A DNA stretch of 64,000 bases, from contig NZ_MDDS01000081.1 in assembly GCF_001721295.1 (NCBI RefSeq), forward strand, positions 92,560-156,559, given 5' to 3'. The notes under the pieces were generated by a model. That model searched no databases and was not told the DNA's origin. It was given only the letters and a program-made list of their open reading frames with translations. Made by a program: the position numbers and the translations under genes. The stretch is from Sphingomonas turrisvirgatae. Lineage in GTDB: Bacteria > Pseudomonadota > Alphaproteobacteria > Sphingomonadales > Sphingomonadaceae. How positions within the stretch are numbered: the first letter of the stretch is position 1; every line of letters begins with the position of its first letter. This document shows, one piece after another, positions 16,415-24,667 of the stretch.

Positions 16415-17983
16415 TTAATCCTGGTCCTTCGCCGTCCAAGGCTCGATCGTCGTAAGTCCCGGAATGCGATACAGCGCCATCCCTGCCACGACCTGATGAG
16501 CCGGGTAGCCGCTGCCGTATTCGTCGGCAACGTCGCCTGGGCTGTGCCCCATAATCTGCCGCTGCACACCTTCCACAATGCCCGCGCCACGCGCGTACTG
16601 CTTGAACGTATGGCGGAAGGAATGAAACACCATCCGCCTGTCCGTCACCTTGCAGGTTCCCCGCAAATGGACGCTAAACCACTCGCCCCACTTAGCGGTG
16701 AGGCGTCCGTACACATTAGGGCGAAGTTGAAATAGGCGATCGGCTTTGCTCTCCCGCACGCTTTCCACAAACCGGATGAAACCTAGCCGCTCTAGCTCGG
16801 GGTGCACGGGGACGGAGCGCTCACTGGCGGCATTCTTGAGCTTTAGCTTATCGTCCGCTTCCTCTTTAATGTGGATGAACCACGATTGCTGCGGCTTTCC
16901 ATCGGCGTCAGGATACGTCACGCGCTCCACGTCCGACGGGCGTAGCTGTCCAAGCTCCTCCATACGCGCTCCGGTGTAGAGCGCGAGCAGCGGCAACCAG
17001 AAAGAGGCCTCTCCCCTGCCCCCCGTCGGCCGCTCGCCATCTGTATATATCGCGCTAGCAAAGATGCGATTGAGCGAGGCTAGATCGAACTCACGCCGCC
17101 TATTCCTGGCTGCCTCAGCGTCTCTGATCGACACCCCCGCCGCCGCGTTTTCTTTGGCGTAGTCATTCTCGGACGCCCATTGGAGCAACGTTCGCAGCCG
17201 GCTCAATTTCATCTTGATGTTGGCGGCGGACTGCCCCTCCTGGACCAGCTTCGTCTTGAAGGTGAGCACATCCGCCCGCGTGATCGCGCCCACAGGCTTC
17301 CGGCCCGCCCGCTCATAGAACCATCGTGCAACGGCCCGGTGCGTGTCCACGCCCTTTTTGGCAACCTTTCGCTCTGCCGACCACAAGTCGACAATCTCGC
17401 CATCCAACATCACGCCGGACGTTTGTGCAGCTGGTGCCCGTGGCGATGCAGGAGCCTCCGTTGACGCGGCAGGCGACCCGTCCAGCGCGGCCCGCTGCAC
17501 CTTCATTGAAGCCAGCCGATCGCGGAGGATGTCCCGATCGAACTCGACTTCCTCGAACAGGTAGGCGACGGTGCGCTCCTCCGGTGTCATTTCAGCGGTT
17601 CGGCCACGCAGGCGGTTTCGCAGCGCTGCAATGGCGTCAGATAGCTCCTCCCGCCGCGCCTCTTTCTCATCCGCCTCCCGCAGGCCGATTTCAGAGGCTA
17701 CGCGGTCATGTTCTTCCCGCGCGGCCTCATAGGCTGCGGCCCGATCCGATCGAGCCTGCACGACGTCCTGTGGGGAAATTTGAGACATCCTGGCGCGGGC
17801 TTTGTCGAGCAGCCCGTCCGTTTCAATCGTATGGCGAGGAATGAGGCGTTTGGCCTCGTCGCGATCCTTGGTGCGCAGACTCAGCATGAACTCGCTGCGA
17901 CCGCCGAACGCGGGCCGCAGATCAGCCGGGATGACCCGCCGAAAATAGTAGGTCGAGCCGCGTTTCGCGAGGTGAGTACACAT
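16415..17983 (-). CDS. int: Tyrosine-type site-specific integrase
   Basis: A 522-aa tyrosine recombinase that should insert and excise the element at tRNA-Ala. The N-terminus (LAKRGSTYYFRRVIPADLRP) is the DUF6538-type domain common in alphaproteobacterial integrases. Next come a long charged helical region and a SAM-like core-binding domain (about residues 190-290). The catalytic set is complete: R340 (LYTGARMEE), K383, H454 and R457 (HSFRHTFK), H480 (MGHSPGDV) and the nucleophile Y489 (ADEYGSGYP). The start ATG 17983 is 91 bp from the tRNA 3' end, the normal arrangement for tRNA-targeting integrases. Confidence 0.95.
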   Translation of the reverse strand: MCTHLAKRGSTYYFRRVIPADLRPAFGGRSEFMLSLRTKDRDEAKRLIPRHTIETDGLLDKARARMSQISPQDVVQARSDRAAAYEAAREEHDRVASEIGLREADEKEARREELSDAIAALRNRLRGRTAEMTPEERTVAYLFEEVEFDRDILRDRLASMKVQRAALDGSPAASTEAPASPRAPAAQTSGVMLDGEIVDLWSAERKVAKKGVDTHRAVARWFYERAGRKPVGAITRADVLTFKTKLVQEGQSAANIKMKLSRLRTLLQWASENDYAKENAAAGVSIRDAEAARNRRREFDLASLNRIFASAIYTDGERPTGGRGEASFWLPLLALYTGARMEELGQLRPSDVERVTYPDADGKPQQSWFIHIKEEADDKLKLKNAASERSVPVHPELERLGFIRFVESVRESKADRLFQLRPNVYGRLTAKWGEWFSVHLRGTCKVTDRRMVFHSFRHTFKQYARGAGIVEGVQRQIMGHSPGDVADEYGSGYPAHQVVAGMALYRIPGLTTIEPWTAKDQD

Positions 17984-18073
17984 GGCTTTCGCTCCTGCTA
18001 CGTTTGTAACAGCCGCTCGTAAAAAGCCTAGGTTTTCTGCCGTTTTGCTGCGTTTTCAGCAGCTTGGAACGGA

Positions 18074-18097
18074 TGGTGGAGCCGAGGGGGATCGAAC
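18074..18097 (-). repeat. Right att copy within tRNA-Ala 3' end
   Basis: This is the 24-bp sequence that is repeated perfectly at 5279-5302. It covers CCA, the 3' acceptor strand and part of the T-arm. Recombination between the copies would restore a continuous tRNA-Ala plus terminator and release a 12.8-kb circle. Confidence 0.85.
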
Positions 18098-18149
18098 CCC
18101 TGACCTTCGCAATGCCATTGCGACGCTCTCCCAGCTGAGCTACGGCCCC
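18074..18149 (-). tRNA. tRNA-Ala(GGC)
   Basis: The minus strand reads as a full cloverleaf: acceptor GGGGCCG pairing with CGGCTCC, D-arm GCTCAGCTGGGAGAGC, anticodon stem TCGCA/TGCGA with loop ATGGCAT (anticodon GGC), T-arm AGGGG-TTCGATC-CCCCT, and encoded CCA. It is intact although it serves as the integration site, because the element brought in a matching 24-bp end. Its natural terminator now lies 12.8 kb away. Confidence 0.95.
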
Positions 18150-18213
18150 ATCCGTCCGGGAAGGCGGCGTTTAGCAGCCGCCGCGCGGTTTGCAATCCGC
18201 TTTCCCCGCTTTT

Positions 18214-18531
18214 TTAGCTTTCGTCTTCGTCATCGGCGGTAGCGACGCCCAGATCGTCGTCGCCGCCCAGATCGACATCGTCGTCCGGCGAGCCTTCCGC
18301 ATCCTCATCGACGTCCAGATCGGCGTCAAGATCGGTGTCAGCGTCCTTCGTCTTGTCCACGTCGGCCTTCACCGCCTCGAACGGCAGCGGCTGCTTCGAC
18401 TTCAGGATTGGCTCAGGCTCCCAGGCGAACGCACAGGCGATGCAGGTGACCGGTTCGTCCTTGGTCAGATCATAGAAGCGCGTCGCGCATTTCGGGCAAG
18501 TCCGCTTCGTGCCCCATTCCGGCTTCACCAT
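18214..18531 (-). CDS. FYDLN-acid family protein (TIGR02300)
   Basis: A 105-aa protein with two CxxC knuckles (RTCPKCATRFYDL and TCIACAFAWEP), probably one zinc site, followed by a tail of about 45 residues dominated by Asp and Glu. The FYDL motif is followed by T here rather than N. The family is alphaproteobacterial and of unknown function. It diverges from aroA, the common neighbour arrangement in this group. Confidence 0.92.
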   Translation of the reverse strand: MVKPEWGTKRTCPKCATRFYDLTKDEPVTCIACAFAWEPEPILKSKQPLPFEAVKADVDKTKDADTDLDADLDVDEDAEGSPDDDVDLGGDDDLGVATADDEDES

Positions 18532-18641
18532 AGTGCCGCTCTAACCTTTGCTGCGATTTTCAAGGATGACGGGAATTTGCGTCCCCGCTGAAGTGGCGCG
18601 CGCCTTGCCATAGCGCAAGCCCCCTGTCAAAGCCGCGGCCG

Positions 18642-19982
18642 ATGAGTGCCTCGACCCCCTTCCCCTTCGCCATCGACGCGCGCGGCCCGCTGCGCGGCGC
18701 GCTAACCGTCCCGGGCGACAAGTCGATCAGCCACCGATCGCTGATGTTCGCCGGCCTGGCCGTAGGCGAAAGCCGGATCGAGGGGTTGCTGGAGGGCGAG
18801 GACGTACTGGCGACCGCCGCCGCGATGCGCGCGATGGGCGCGACTGTCGAACGCCACGATGACGGTGCCTGGCACGTGTGGGGCGTCGGCGTGGGCGGGC
18901 TGCTCCAGCCGGAAACGGCGCTCGAGATGGGCAACTCCGGCACGTCCACCCGCTTGCTCATGGGGTTGATCGCCAGCCACGGCATCACAGCCACCTTCAC
19001 CGGCGACGCGTCGCTGTCGAAGCGGCCGATGGGCCGCGTGATCGATCCACTGTCCCGAATGGGCGCCGAGTTCACGTCCAGCCCGGGTGGGCGCTTGCCG
19101 CTGACGATGCGCGGCCTGAATCCGGCAGTGCCGATCGATTACACCCTGCCGGTCGCGTCGGCGCAGGTGAAGTCGGCCGTGCTGCTGGCGGGACTGAACG
19201 CACCGGGTATCACGCGGGTGATCGAACCGATCGCCACGCGCGATCATAGCGAGCGGATGCTGACCGGCTTTGGCGCGGAACTGTCGGTCGAGGACTCGCC
19301 TCAGGGCCGGGTCATCTCGATCCGTGGAGAAGCAGAGCTGAAGCCGCAGCAGATCACGGTTCCCGGTGACCCGTCTTCCGCGGCGTTCTGGATGGTCGCG
19401 GCCTCAATTGTGCCGGGGTCGGACGTGACGATCGCCAATGTGGGCCTTAATCCCACGCGCACCGGCATCATCACCGCGCTGCGCATGATGGGCGCGGATA
19501 TTGCCGAGATCGACCGGCGCGTCGTCGGGGGCGAGCCCGTCGCCGATCTGCGCGTACGCCATGCCCCGCTGTCCGCCATCCAAGTGCCCGCGGACCTCGC
19601 GCCCAGCATGATCGATGAGTATCCGGCGCTGTTCGTCGCTGCGGCCTTTGCCGATGGTCGTACGATCGCGCGCGGGGCCGATGAGCTGCGCGTCAAGGAG
19701 TCCGATCGCATCGCTGCCATGGCCGCGGCGCTTAGCAACAATGGTGTGGCGATCGAGGAGTTCGAGGACGGCCTTGCCATCACCGGCAGTGCGGGCAAGC
19801 CGATTGCCGGGGGCGGCGCGGTCGCTTCCAAACTGGACCACCGTATCGCGATGAGCATGGTCGTGGCCGGCCTGGGCGCCCGTGCGCCAGTACGTATCGA
19901 CGATGCGGCGCCGGTCGCGACCAGCTACCCAAGCTTTTTCACGACGCTCGACCAACTGACCGGCCGGGACGAACCCGCATGA
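18642..19982 (+). CDS. aroA: 3-phosphoshikimate 1-carboxyvinyltransferase (EPSP synthase)
   Basis: AroA joins phosphoenolpyruvate to shikimate-3-phosphate, the sixth step of the shikimate pathway. The 446-aa protein has the conserved PGDKSISHRSLMFAGLA near residue 24, the EMGNSGTSTRLLMG block and the late DHRIAMSMVVAGLG. The long loops around GITRVIEPIATRDHSERML fit the class II type (CP4-like) found in alphaproteobacteria; that subclass call is an inference. It overlaps cmk by 4 nt. Confidence 0.97.
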   Translation: MSASTPFPFAIDARGPLRGALTVPGDKSISHRSLMFAGLAVGESRIEGLLEGEDVLATAAAMRAMGATVERHDDGAWHVWGVGVGGLLQPETALEMGNSGTSTRLLMGLIASHGITATFTGDASLSKRPMGRVIDPLSRMGAEFTSSPGGRLPLTMRGLNPAVPIDYTLPVASAQVKSAVLLAGLNAPGITRVIEPIATRDHSERMLTGFGAELSVEDSPQGRVISIRGEAELKPQQITVPGDPSSAAFWMVAASIVPGSDVTIANVGLNPTRTGIITALRMMGADIAEIDRRVVGGEPVADLRVRHAPLSAIQVPADLAPSMIDEYPALFVAAAFADGRTIARGADELRVKESDRIAAMAAALSNNGVAIEEFEDGLAITGSAGKPIAGGGAVASKLDHRIAMSMVVAGLGARAPVRIDDAAPVATSYPSFFTTLDQLTGRDEPA

Positions 19983-20617
19983 TCATCGCTGTTGACGGAC
20001 CCGCCGCATCGGGCAAGGGCACCATCGCCCGCGCGCTGGCGCGCCATTATCACCTGCCGCATCTCGACACCGGGCTGCTCTATCGCGCGGTCGCAGCGAC
20101 AGTGCTTCGCGAGGAACTGGACCCGGAACGCGAGGCGGACGCGGTCGCCTCCTGCGGTTTCGACGACCTGCTGCTGGCCGACGAGTATCTGCGGACGGAC
20201 GAGGTCGGCAAGGTCGCGTCGATCGTGTCGGCCCACCCGCTGGTTCGCGCGGCACTGTTGCAACGTCAGAAGCGGTTCGCGCTTCAGCCGGGCGGCGCGA
20301 TTCTGGACGGGCGGGACATAGGGACGGTGATCGCCCCTGATGCGGACGCCAAGCTGTTCATCAAGGCGACGCCGACGATCCGCGCTCAGCGCCGTCATGC
20401 CGAACTGAAGAAAGCCGGCCTGTCCGTCAGCATCGACAAGGTGCTGGCAGACATTCGAGCTCGCGACGAGCGGGATTCGAAACGCGCAGCAGCGCCGCTG
20501 GTCGCCGCGCCGGACGCAGCAGTGCTCGACACAAGCTTCCTGTCGATCGATTCGGCCGTGCAGAAGGCGATCCAGCTGGTTGAGCGACTCCGCGCAGCGA
20601 AGGCCGGCCGACTTTAG
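19979..20617 (+). CDS. cmk: Cytidylate kinase
   Basis: Cmk phosphorylates CMP and dCMP. The 212-aa product has the Walker A loop AVDGPAASGKGTIAR at residues 4-18, the LDTGLLYRAVAA CMP-binding segment, DGRDIGTVIAPDADAKLFI and the LID-region arginines (RDERDSKRAAAPL). It is co-translated with aroA. Its stop overlaps the ccmI stop of the opposite strand by 4 nt. rpsA, the usual next gene, does not follow. Confidence 0.96.
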   Translation: MIIAVDGPAASGKGTIARALARHYHLPHLDTGLLYRAVAATVLREELDPEREADAVASCGFDDLLLADEYLRTDEVGKVASIVSAHPLVRAALLQRQKRFALQPGGAILDGRDIGTVIAPDADAKLFIKATPTIRAQRRHAELKKAGLSVSIDKVLADIRARDERDSKRAAAPLVAAPDAAVLDTSFLSIDSAVQKAIQLVERLRAAKAGRL

Positions 20618-21267
20618 TCGCCTGTGGGCCGCTGCTGCTCGCTTGCCTGAAGCTCAAGGAACCGGTCGAGCAAGGCCAGGCGGGTCGCGATATCGCGTCG
20701 GTAGCCGGCACCGGCCGGTGTCAAGGCGAGTGCGTCTGCCCAGAGCGGCCGCGCGGCGGCGAACTGCCCGGCGCGCACTTGCGCCAGTCCGTAGAAAAAG
20801 CGTGGACCCGGATGCTTCGGCGCAAGCGTGATCGCGCGACGGAATGCGACCGCCGCCGCTGGCGAGACGGTGCGGCCATCCGCCTCGGCCAGCACGACAC
20901 CGAGCCAGGTCCACAGCGCCGAGTCCTGGGGCGAAGAACGCACCCCGCCGAGCATGAGCCTTGCCGCACGGCGGGCGTCCCCGCCACGGATCAGGGCGTC
21001 CGAGGCGAAAAAGTAGCTGTCGTCCGACGTGAATCGCCCGAACATGGCGCCGCGCAGGTCGCGCAGCATGGGATCGTCCTGCTGCGCCTTGCGGCCGGCT
21101 TCGACTGGCGCGCCCGGCAGATCGGACCGCGCCTGCAGCGCATAACCGGCTGCACCGAGCATCAGTGCCGCGCCGGCTAATGACCACAAGCTGCGCGGCA
21201 GACCGAGAAGCCACAGCAACGTAAACACCGCTGCGCCGATCCCCGCCAGGGCAAGCCAGCCCATCAT
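20614..21267 (-). CDS. ccmI: Cytochrome c maturation TPR protein, CcmI/CcmH C-terminal type
   Basis: A 217-aa protein with one or two N-terminal membrane segments (about residues 2-40) and then TPR-like helices (DALIRGGDARRAARLMLGG; AVAFRRAITLAPKHPG; ARPLWADALALTP). CcmI-type proteins hold apocytochrome c for heme attachment at the CcmFH complex. The ATG at 21267 overlaps the ccmH stop (ATGA); the open frame beyond it belongs to ccmH coding sequence. It is last in the ccm operon. Confidence 0.85.
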   Translation of the reverse strand: MMGWLALAGIGAAVFTLLWLLGLPRSLWSLAGAALMLGAAGYALQARSDLPGAPVEAGRKAQQDDPMLRDLRGAMFGRFTSDDSYFFASDALIRGGDARRAARLMLGGVRSSPQDSALWTWLGVVLAEADGRTVSPAAAVAFRRAITLAPKHPGPRFFYGLAQVRAGQFAAARPLWADALALTPAGAGYRRDIATRLALLDRFLELQASEQQRPTGD

Positions 21268-21644
21268 GCGCGACGCCTCCGCCGAAGCGATCCGCGCGCA
21301 AGCCAAAGCCCTGCGGCCAGCAGAAGCAGCGGCGCGAGCCATAGCGGCGCGGTTGCCCAACTCAGTGGCGGGTCATAGGTCACATAGCTGCCATAGCGTT
21401 CGATCAGCCACGCGCGCACCTCAGACGGCTTCTCGCCTGCTGCGATCTTCTGCCGCACGACGCGGCGCATGTCCGCGGCCATGTCGACATCGCTGTCGTG
21501 GATCGACTGCCCCTGGCAGACGAGGCAACGCAGCTCTGCCATCAGTTCGGCCGCCTGCGCTTCCTTCGTGGCATCGGGGATCTGCGCATAGCCGAGATCG
21601 ACGGGCATGCCGGCCGTGAGCGCCAGCGCGATCATCATGCTCAT
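21264..21644 (-). CDS. ccmH: Cytochrome c maturation protein CcmH (apocytochrome thiol reductase)
   Basis: A 126-aa membrane-anchored protein: N-terminal signal segment (MSMMIALALTAG), the redox motif LRCLVCQGQS with CxxC, and one C-terminal membrane helix (APLWLAPLLLLAAGLWLA). It reduces the apocytochrome heme-binding cysteines in the periplasm. It overlaps both neighbours by 4 nt. This is the short, N-terminal-only CcmH, with the TPR part in the separate next gene. Confidence 0.94.
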   Translation of the reverse strand: MSMMIALALTAGMPVDLGYAQIPDATKEAQAAELMAELRCLVCQGQSIHDSDVDMAADMRRVVRQKIAAGEKPSEVRAWLIERYGSYVTYDPPLSWATAPLWLAPLLLLAAGLWLARGSLRRRRRA

Positions 21645-22168
21645 CGCGCGTCCTCCAGCGCCTTGAGCAGTTTGGGCACGTCTTCCTCGCGAATGTCGCC
21701 GATATGCTGCGCCGCGATCCGACCCTGCCCGTCGATGACGAAGGTTTCGGGCACGCCAGACGAGCCGATGCTGATCTGAACCTGGCTCTGCGGATCGCTG
21801 CCGATCCGGGCATAAGGGTCGCCGTGCCGGGCAAGGAAAGCGGCGACTGCCTGCGGCGTGTCGCGGATCGCGATCGCATCGATCTGGACCCCTGCGGCCT
21901 TCAGCTTCATCAACTGGGGCGCTTCGGCGATGCAGGGTACGCACCAGCTGGCAAAGACGTTGAGCAGGCGCGGCTTGCCGGTCGCCAGGTCGCCGCGGTC
22001 CAGCCCCGGCTTGGCGGGGAGCAGCGGCGCCAGCGCGAAGTCGGGCAGCGGCTTACCGATCAACGCCGATTTCACCACCGTGTCGGGCGGCGCGATCAGC
22101 CGCGACCCTGCAACCGCAACCAGCCCGGCGAACACGATGAGAGGGACCCAGAGCAGCCAGCGCTTCAT
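21641..22168 (-). CDS. ccmG: Thiol:disulfide interchange protein CcmG/DsbE
   Basis: A 175-aa periplasmic thioredoxin-like protein with an N-terminal anchor (KRWLLWVPLIVFAGLVAVAG) and the active site FASWCVPCIAEAP. It passes electrons to CcmH and apocytochrome c. ATG 22168 overlaps the ccmF stop. The later cis-proline region (GSSGVPETFVIDGQGRI) is typical for CcmG. Confidence 0.95.
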   Translation of the reverse strand: MKRWLLWVPLIVFAGLVAVAGSRLIAPPDTVVKSALIGKPLPDFALAPLLPAKPGLDRGDLATGKPRLLNVFASWCVPCIAEAPQLMKLKAAGVQIDAIAIRDTPQAVAAFLARHGDPYARIGSDPQSQVQISIGSSGVPETFVIDGQGRIAAQHIGDIREEDVPKLLKALEDAR

Positions 22169-24093
22169 TCCGCTTCCTCTCGACGACGCACGCTGCGCCG
22201 CTCGCGAGAGATACGGCCGATCAGCGACAAGGCACCGCCAAGCGCAATCAATCCGCCGCCGAACCAGATCAACGTCACGAACGGCTTCCACCACAGCCGC
22301 AGCTGCCACCGGCCCTGTGCATCCTGGGCACCCAGCACGGCGTATAGCTGGCCATCGACACGGGTGCGGATCGAGGCTTCCGCGGTATCCGTGGGCGGCG
22401 AGGCGTAGAAGCGCCGTTGCGGCGTGAGCAGCAAGGGCGTGCCCCCGTCACTCCGTATGGCCGTCACGCGACCTTCGACCGCCGACCAGTTATCGCCGAC
22501 TACCGGCGCAACGCCGTTCAGCACGATCCGCCACGGCCCGACATAATAGGGTTGACCATAGCGCGCAGCCACCAGCCGCTCGCTCGTGAACGCGCTGTCC
22601 GCCGCCATCCCGGCCAAGCTGACCGCGCAGCCGAAATGGGCCACGATCATGCCCCAGGTGAACAGCGGCGTGCGCAACAGATTGCGCCTCCACAGCGGCG
22701 CGAAGCTGGCGATCGCAACGGCGGCGGCAAGACCCAGGCCGACGATCTCCATCCAACTGGCATCGTCCGCGGCCAGGAACGTCGCTGCCGTCACGAGCGC
22801 CGCCGCCCCGGCCGGCACCGTCATCTTCTCCAGTATCGCGTTGGCCTCGTCACGGCGCCAGCGCAGCATCGGTCCCACGGCCATGGCCGCGACCAGGAAA
22901 AGCGCGATCGGTCCCGTCGTCTTATTGAAAAAGGGCGGCCCCACCGACAACTGTTGCCCCATGGCCTGCGCCACGATGGGGTAGAGCGTGCCGATGAGGA
23001 CGATGCCCAGAATGACGCTGAGCAGCAAGTTGTTGAGGACCAGCCCGCCTTCACGACTCAGCAGGTCGAATGGCTGTCCCGCCTTCACTCGCCCGACCCG
23101 CGCGCCGTACAGGGCAAGCGCGCCGCCGATATAGATGGCGAGCAGCACCAGAATGAAACTGCCGCGCGTCGGATCGACGGCAAAGGCATGGACACTGGTC
23201 AGGATGCCCGATCGTACCAGGAACGTGCCGAGCATCGACATCGAAAAGGCAACGACCGCCAGCATGAGGGTCCAGGCGCGCAGTCCGTCCCGGGCCGCCA
23301 GCACGTTGACCGAGTGCAGCAAGGCGGTCGCGGCGAGCCAGGGCATCAGCGATGCGTTCTCGACCGGGTCCCAGAACCACCAGCCGCCCCAGCCAAGTTC
23401 GTAATAGGCCCAATAGCTGCCTGCGGTGATGCCGATGGTCAGGAATATCCAGGCGCCCAGTACCCACGGCCGCATCGCGCGGGCGAAGACGGGTCCGACC
23501 TCGCGCGTGATCATGGCGCCGACCGCAAAGGAAAAGGCGATCGAAAGCCCGACATAGCCGAAATAAAGCGTCGGCGGATGGAACGCCAGGCCAGGGTCCT
23601 GAAGCAGCGGATTCAATCCCATGCCATCGAGTGCCGGCGGATCGAGGCGGGTAAACGGGTTCGAGGCGATCACCAGAAATGCGTAGAAGCCCAGCGCGAT
23701 GAACGCCTGTGCCCCCAAGGTGGCGATCAGCGTCGCGCGATCCAGCTTGCGCTCGAACATCGCGATGCCCGCGCCGGCAAGCGCGAGCACGGTCACCCAC
23801 AGGAGCATCGAGCCTTCGTGATTGCCCCACGCACCAGCGAACTTGTACAGCAGCGGCTTGGCCGAATGACTGTTCTGCGCCACGAGCAGCACCGACATAT
23901 CGCTGCGCAGGAAAAGTATGATCAGCAGTGCGAACGACAGCGCGGCAAGTGCCCCCTGTGCAATCGCCACCGGCCGCACCGCGGCGGCCAGTTCGTCCTG
24001 CTTCAGCCGGAGCCCGAGCGCCGCGGACGCCAGCTGAAGCAGCGCCATCGCCGCCGCGAACCACAGCGCCGCCAGTCCTGCCTCGGCAATCAT
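22165..24093 (-). CDS. ccmF: Heme lyase CcmF
   Basis: A 642-aa polytopic membrane protein that ligates heme to apocytochrome c. The tryptophan-rich WWD signature is present (LGWGGWWFWDPVENASLMPW), flanked by histidines (e.g. WGNHEGSMLLW and LLHSVN). Around 15 hydrophobic segments are seen and the length matches the family. It overlaps ccmE and ccmG by 4 nt each. Confidence 0.97.
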   Translation of the reverse strand: MIAEAGLAALWFAAAMALLQLASAALGLRLKQDELAAAVRPVAIAQGALAALSFALLIILFLRSDMSVLLVAQNSHSAKPLLYKFAGAWGNHEGSMLLWVTVLALAGAGIAMFERKLDRATLIATLGAQAFIALGFYAFLVIASNPFTRLDPPALDGMGLNPLLQDPGLAFHPPTLYFGYVGLSIAFSFAVGAMITREVGPVFARAMRPWVLGAWIFLTIGITAGSYWAYYELGWGGWWFWDPVENASLMPWLAATALLHSVNVLAARDGLRAWTLMLAVVAFSMSMLGTFLVRSGILTSVHAFAVDPTRGSFILVLLAIYIGGALALYGARVGRVKAGQPFDLLSREGGLVLNNLLLSVILGIVLIGTLYPIVAQAMGQQLSVGPPFFNKTTGPIALFLVAAMAVGPMLRWRRDEANAILEKMTVPAGAAALVTAATFLAADDASWMEIVGLGLAAAVAIASFAPLWRRNLLRTPLFTWGMIVAHFGCAVSLAGMAADSAFTSERLVAARYGQPYYVGPWRIVLNGVAPVVGDNWSAVEGRVTAIRSDGGTPLLLTPQRRFYASPPTDTAEASIRTRVDGQLYAVLGAQDAQGRWQLRLWWKPFVTLIWFGGGLIALGGALSLIGRISRERRSVRRREEAE

Positions 24094-24539
24094 TTGGTGC
24101 CAGCCGCAGTCGTGCCGGCCCCAGCAGCCGCCATCTTGTCGGCGATCTCCGGCGGCATGTAGCGCTCGTCATGCTTGGCGAGCAAATTGTCCGCAACGAA
24201 GCCGCCGGCATCAGTGAACTTGCCCTCAGCGACCACGCCGGACCCTTCCTTGAACAGGTCGGGCGCGACGCCGGTGAACCGCACCGGCACTTTCGCCGCA
24301 TTGTCGGTGACGACGAAGGCGATAGTGACTCCGTCGCTCAAGTGCCTGATCGACCCCTTCTCGACCATGCCGCCAAGCCGGACTGCCTTGTCCGTCAGGG
24401 GCGACTTGGTCGCAACGTCGCTCGGCGTATAGAAGAACGCAGCCTGGTCCTGCAGCGCCGACAACGCAAGCCCACTCGCCCCGCCGATCGCGCCCAGCGC
24501 GGCGAGGCCCAGGAACAGGCGCTGATGCTTGCGCTTCAC
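24090..24539 (-). CDS. ccmE: Heme chaperone CcmE
   Basis: A 149-aa periplasmic heme carrier with an N-terminal anchor (LFLGLAALGAIGGASGLAL). The heme-binding histidine is in NLLAKHDERYMP, the family's LAKHDExY motif. The start is a GTG at 24539 (GTGAAGCGCAAG), which overlaps the ccmD stop by 3 nt. Confidence 0.96.
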   Translation of the reverse strand: MKRKHQRLFLGLAALGAIGGASGLALSALQDQAAFFYTPSDVATKSPLTDKAVRLGGMVEKGSIRHLSDGVTIAFVVTDNAAKVPVRFTGVAPDLFKEGSGVVAEGKFTDAGGFVADNLLAKHDERYMPPEIADKMAAAGAGTTAAGTK

Positions 24540-24667
24540 CGGCGGTCTCGCAACGCTTCAGCCGCGCGTTCGGCTCGACGCATCGCGATCCAGCTTGCGA
24601 GCGACAGCCCGCCCACCCCGATCGCGGTAACCACATAGGCAGCGATGATGAACGGCCAATGGTTCAT
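24536..24667 (-). CDS. ccmD: Heme exporter accessory protein CcmD
   Basis: A 43-aa protein between ccmC and ccmE. It starts MNHWPFIIAAYVVTAIGVGG, giving one membrane helix, and ends in a basic, charged tail (MRRAERAAEALRDRR). Size, topology and position are those of CcmD, which helps release holo-CcmE from CcmABC. It overlaps ccmC by 4 nt (ATGA) and ccmE by 3-4 nt. Confidence 0.88.
   Translation of the reverse strand: MNHWPFIIAAYVVTAIGVGGLSLASWIAMRRAERAAEALRDRR

Larger units (their letters stand above)
5279..18097. mobile_element. 12.8-kb integrative element in tRNA-Ala(GGC)
   Basis: The element is bounded by a perfect 24-bp direct repeat, one copy inside the intact tRNA-Ala gene. A tyrosine integrase is transcribed leftward away from that tRNA. 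Gene content is accessory: a nuclease-like protein at the far end, a membrane protein, a serine resolvase with a putative res site, a transposase-HTH-like protein, a block of phage-type genes including a podovirus-like internal virion protein, and the integrase. There are no capsid, portal, terminase, tail, lysis, conjugation or obvious replication genes. Codon use in 5.4-8.2 kb is visibly more AT-rich than in the chromosomal flanks. The best description is a phage satellite or a reduced prophage with mosaic cargo. Confidence 0.85.

Noticed and set aside
5279..18097. Integrative conjugative element
   Set aside because: No relaxase, coupling protein or type IV secretion genes are present.
22417..24162. 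581-aa plus-strand open frame opposite ccmF
   Set aside because: Antisense shadow of ccmF; biased His/Arg/Gln composition, no ribosome site, and ccmF is certain.
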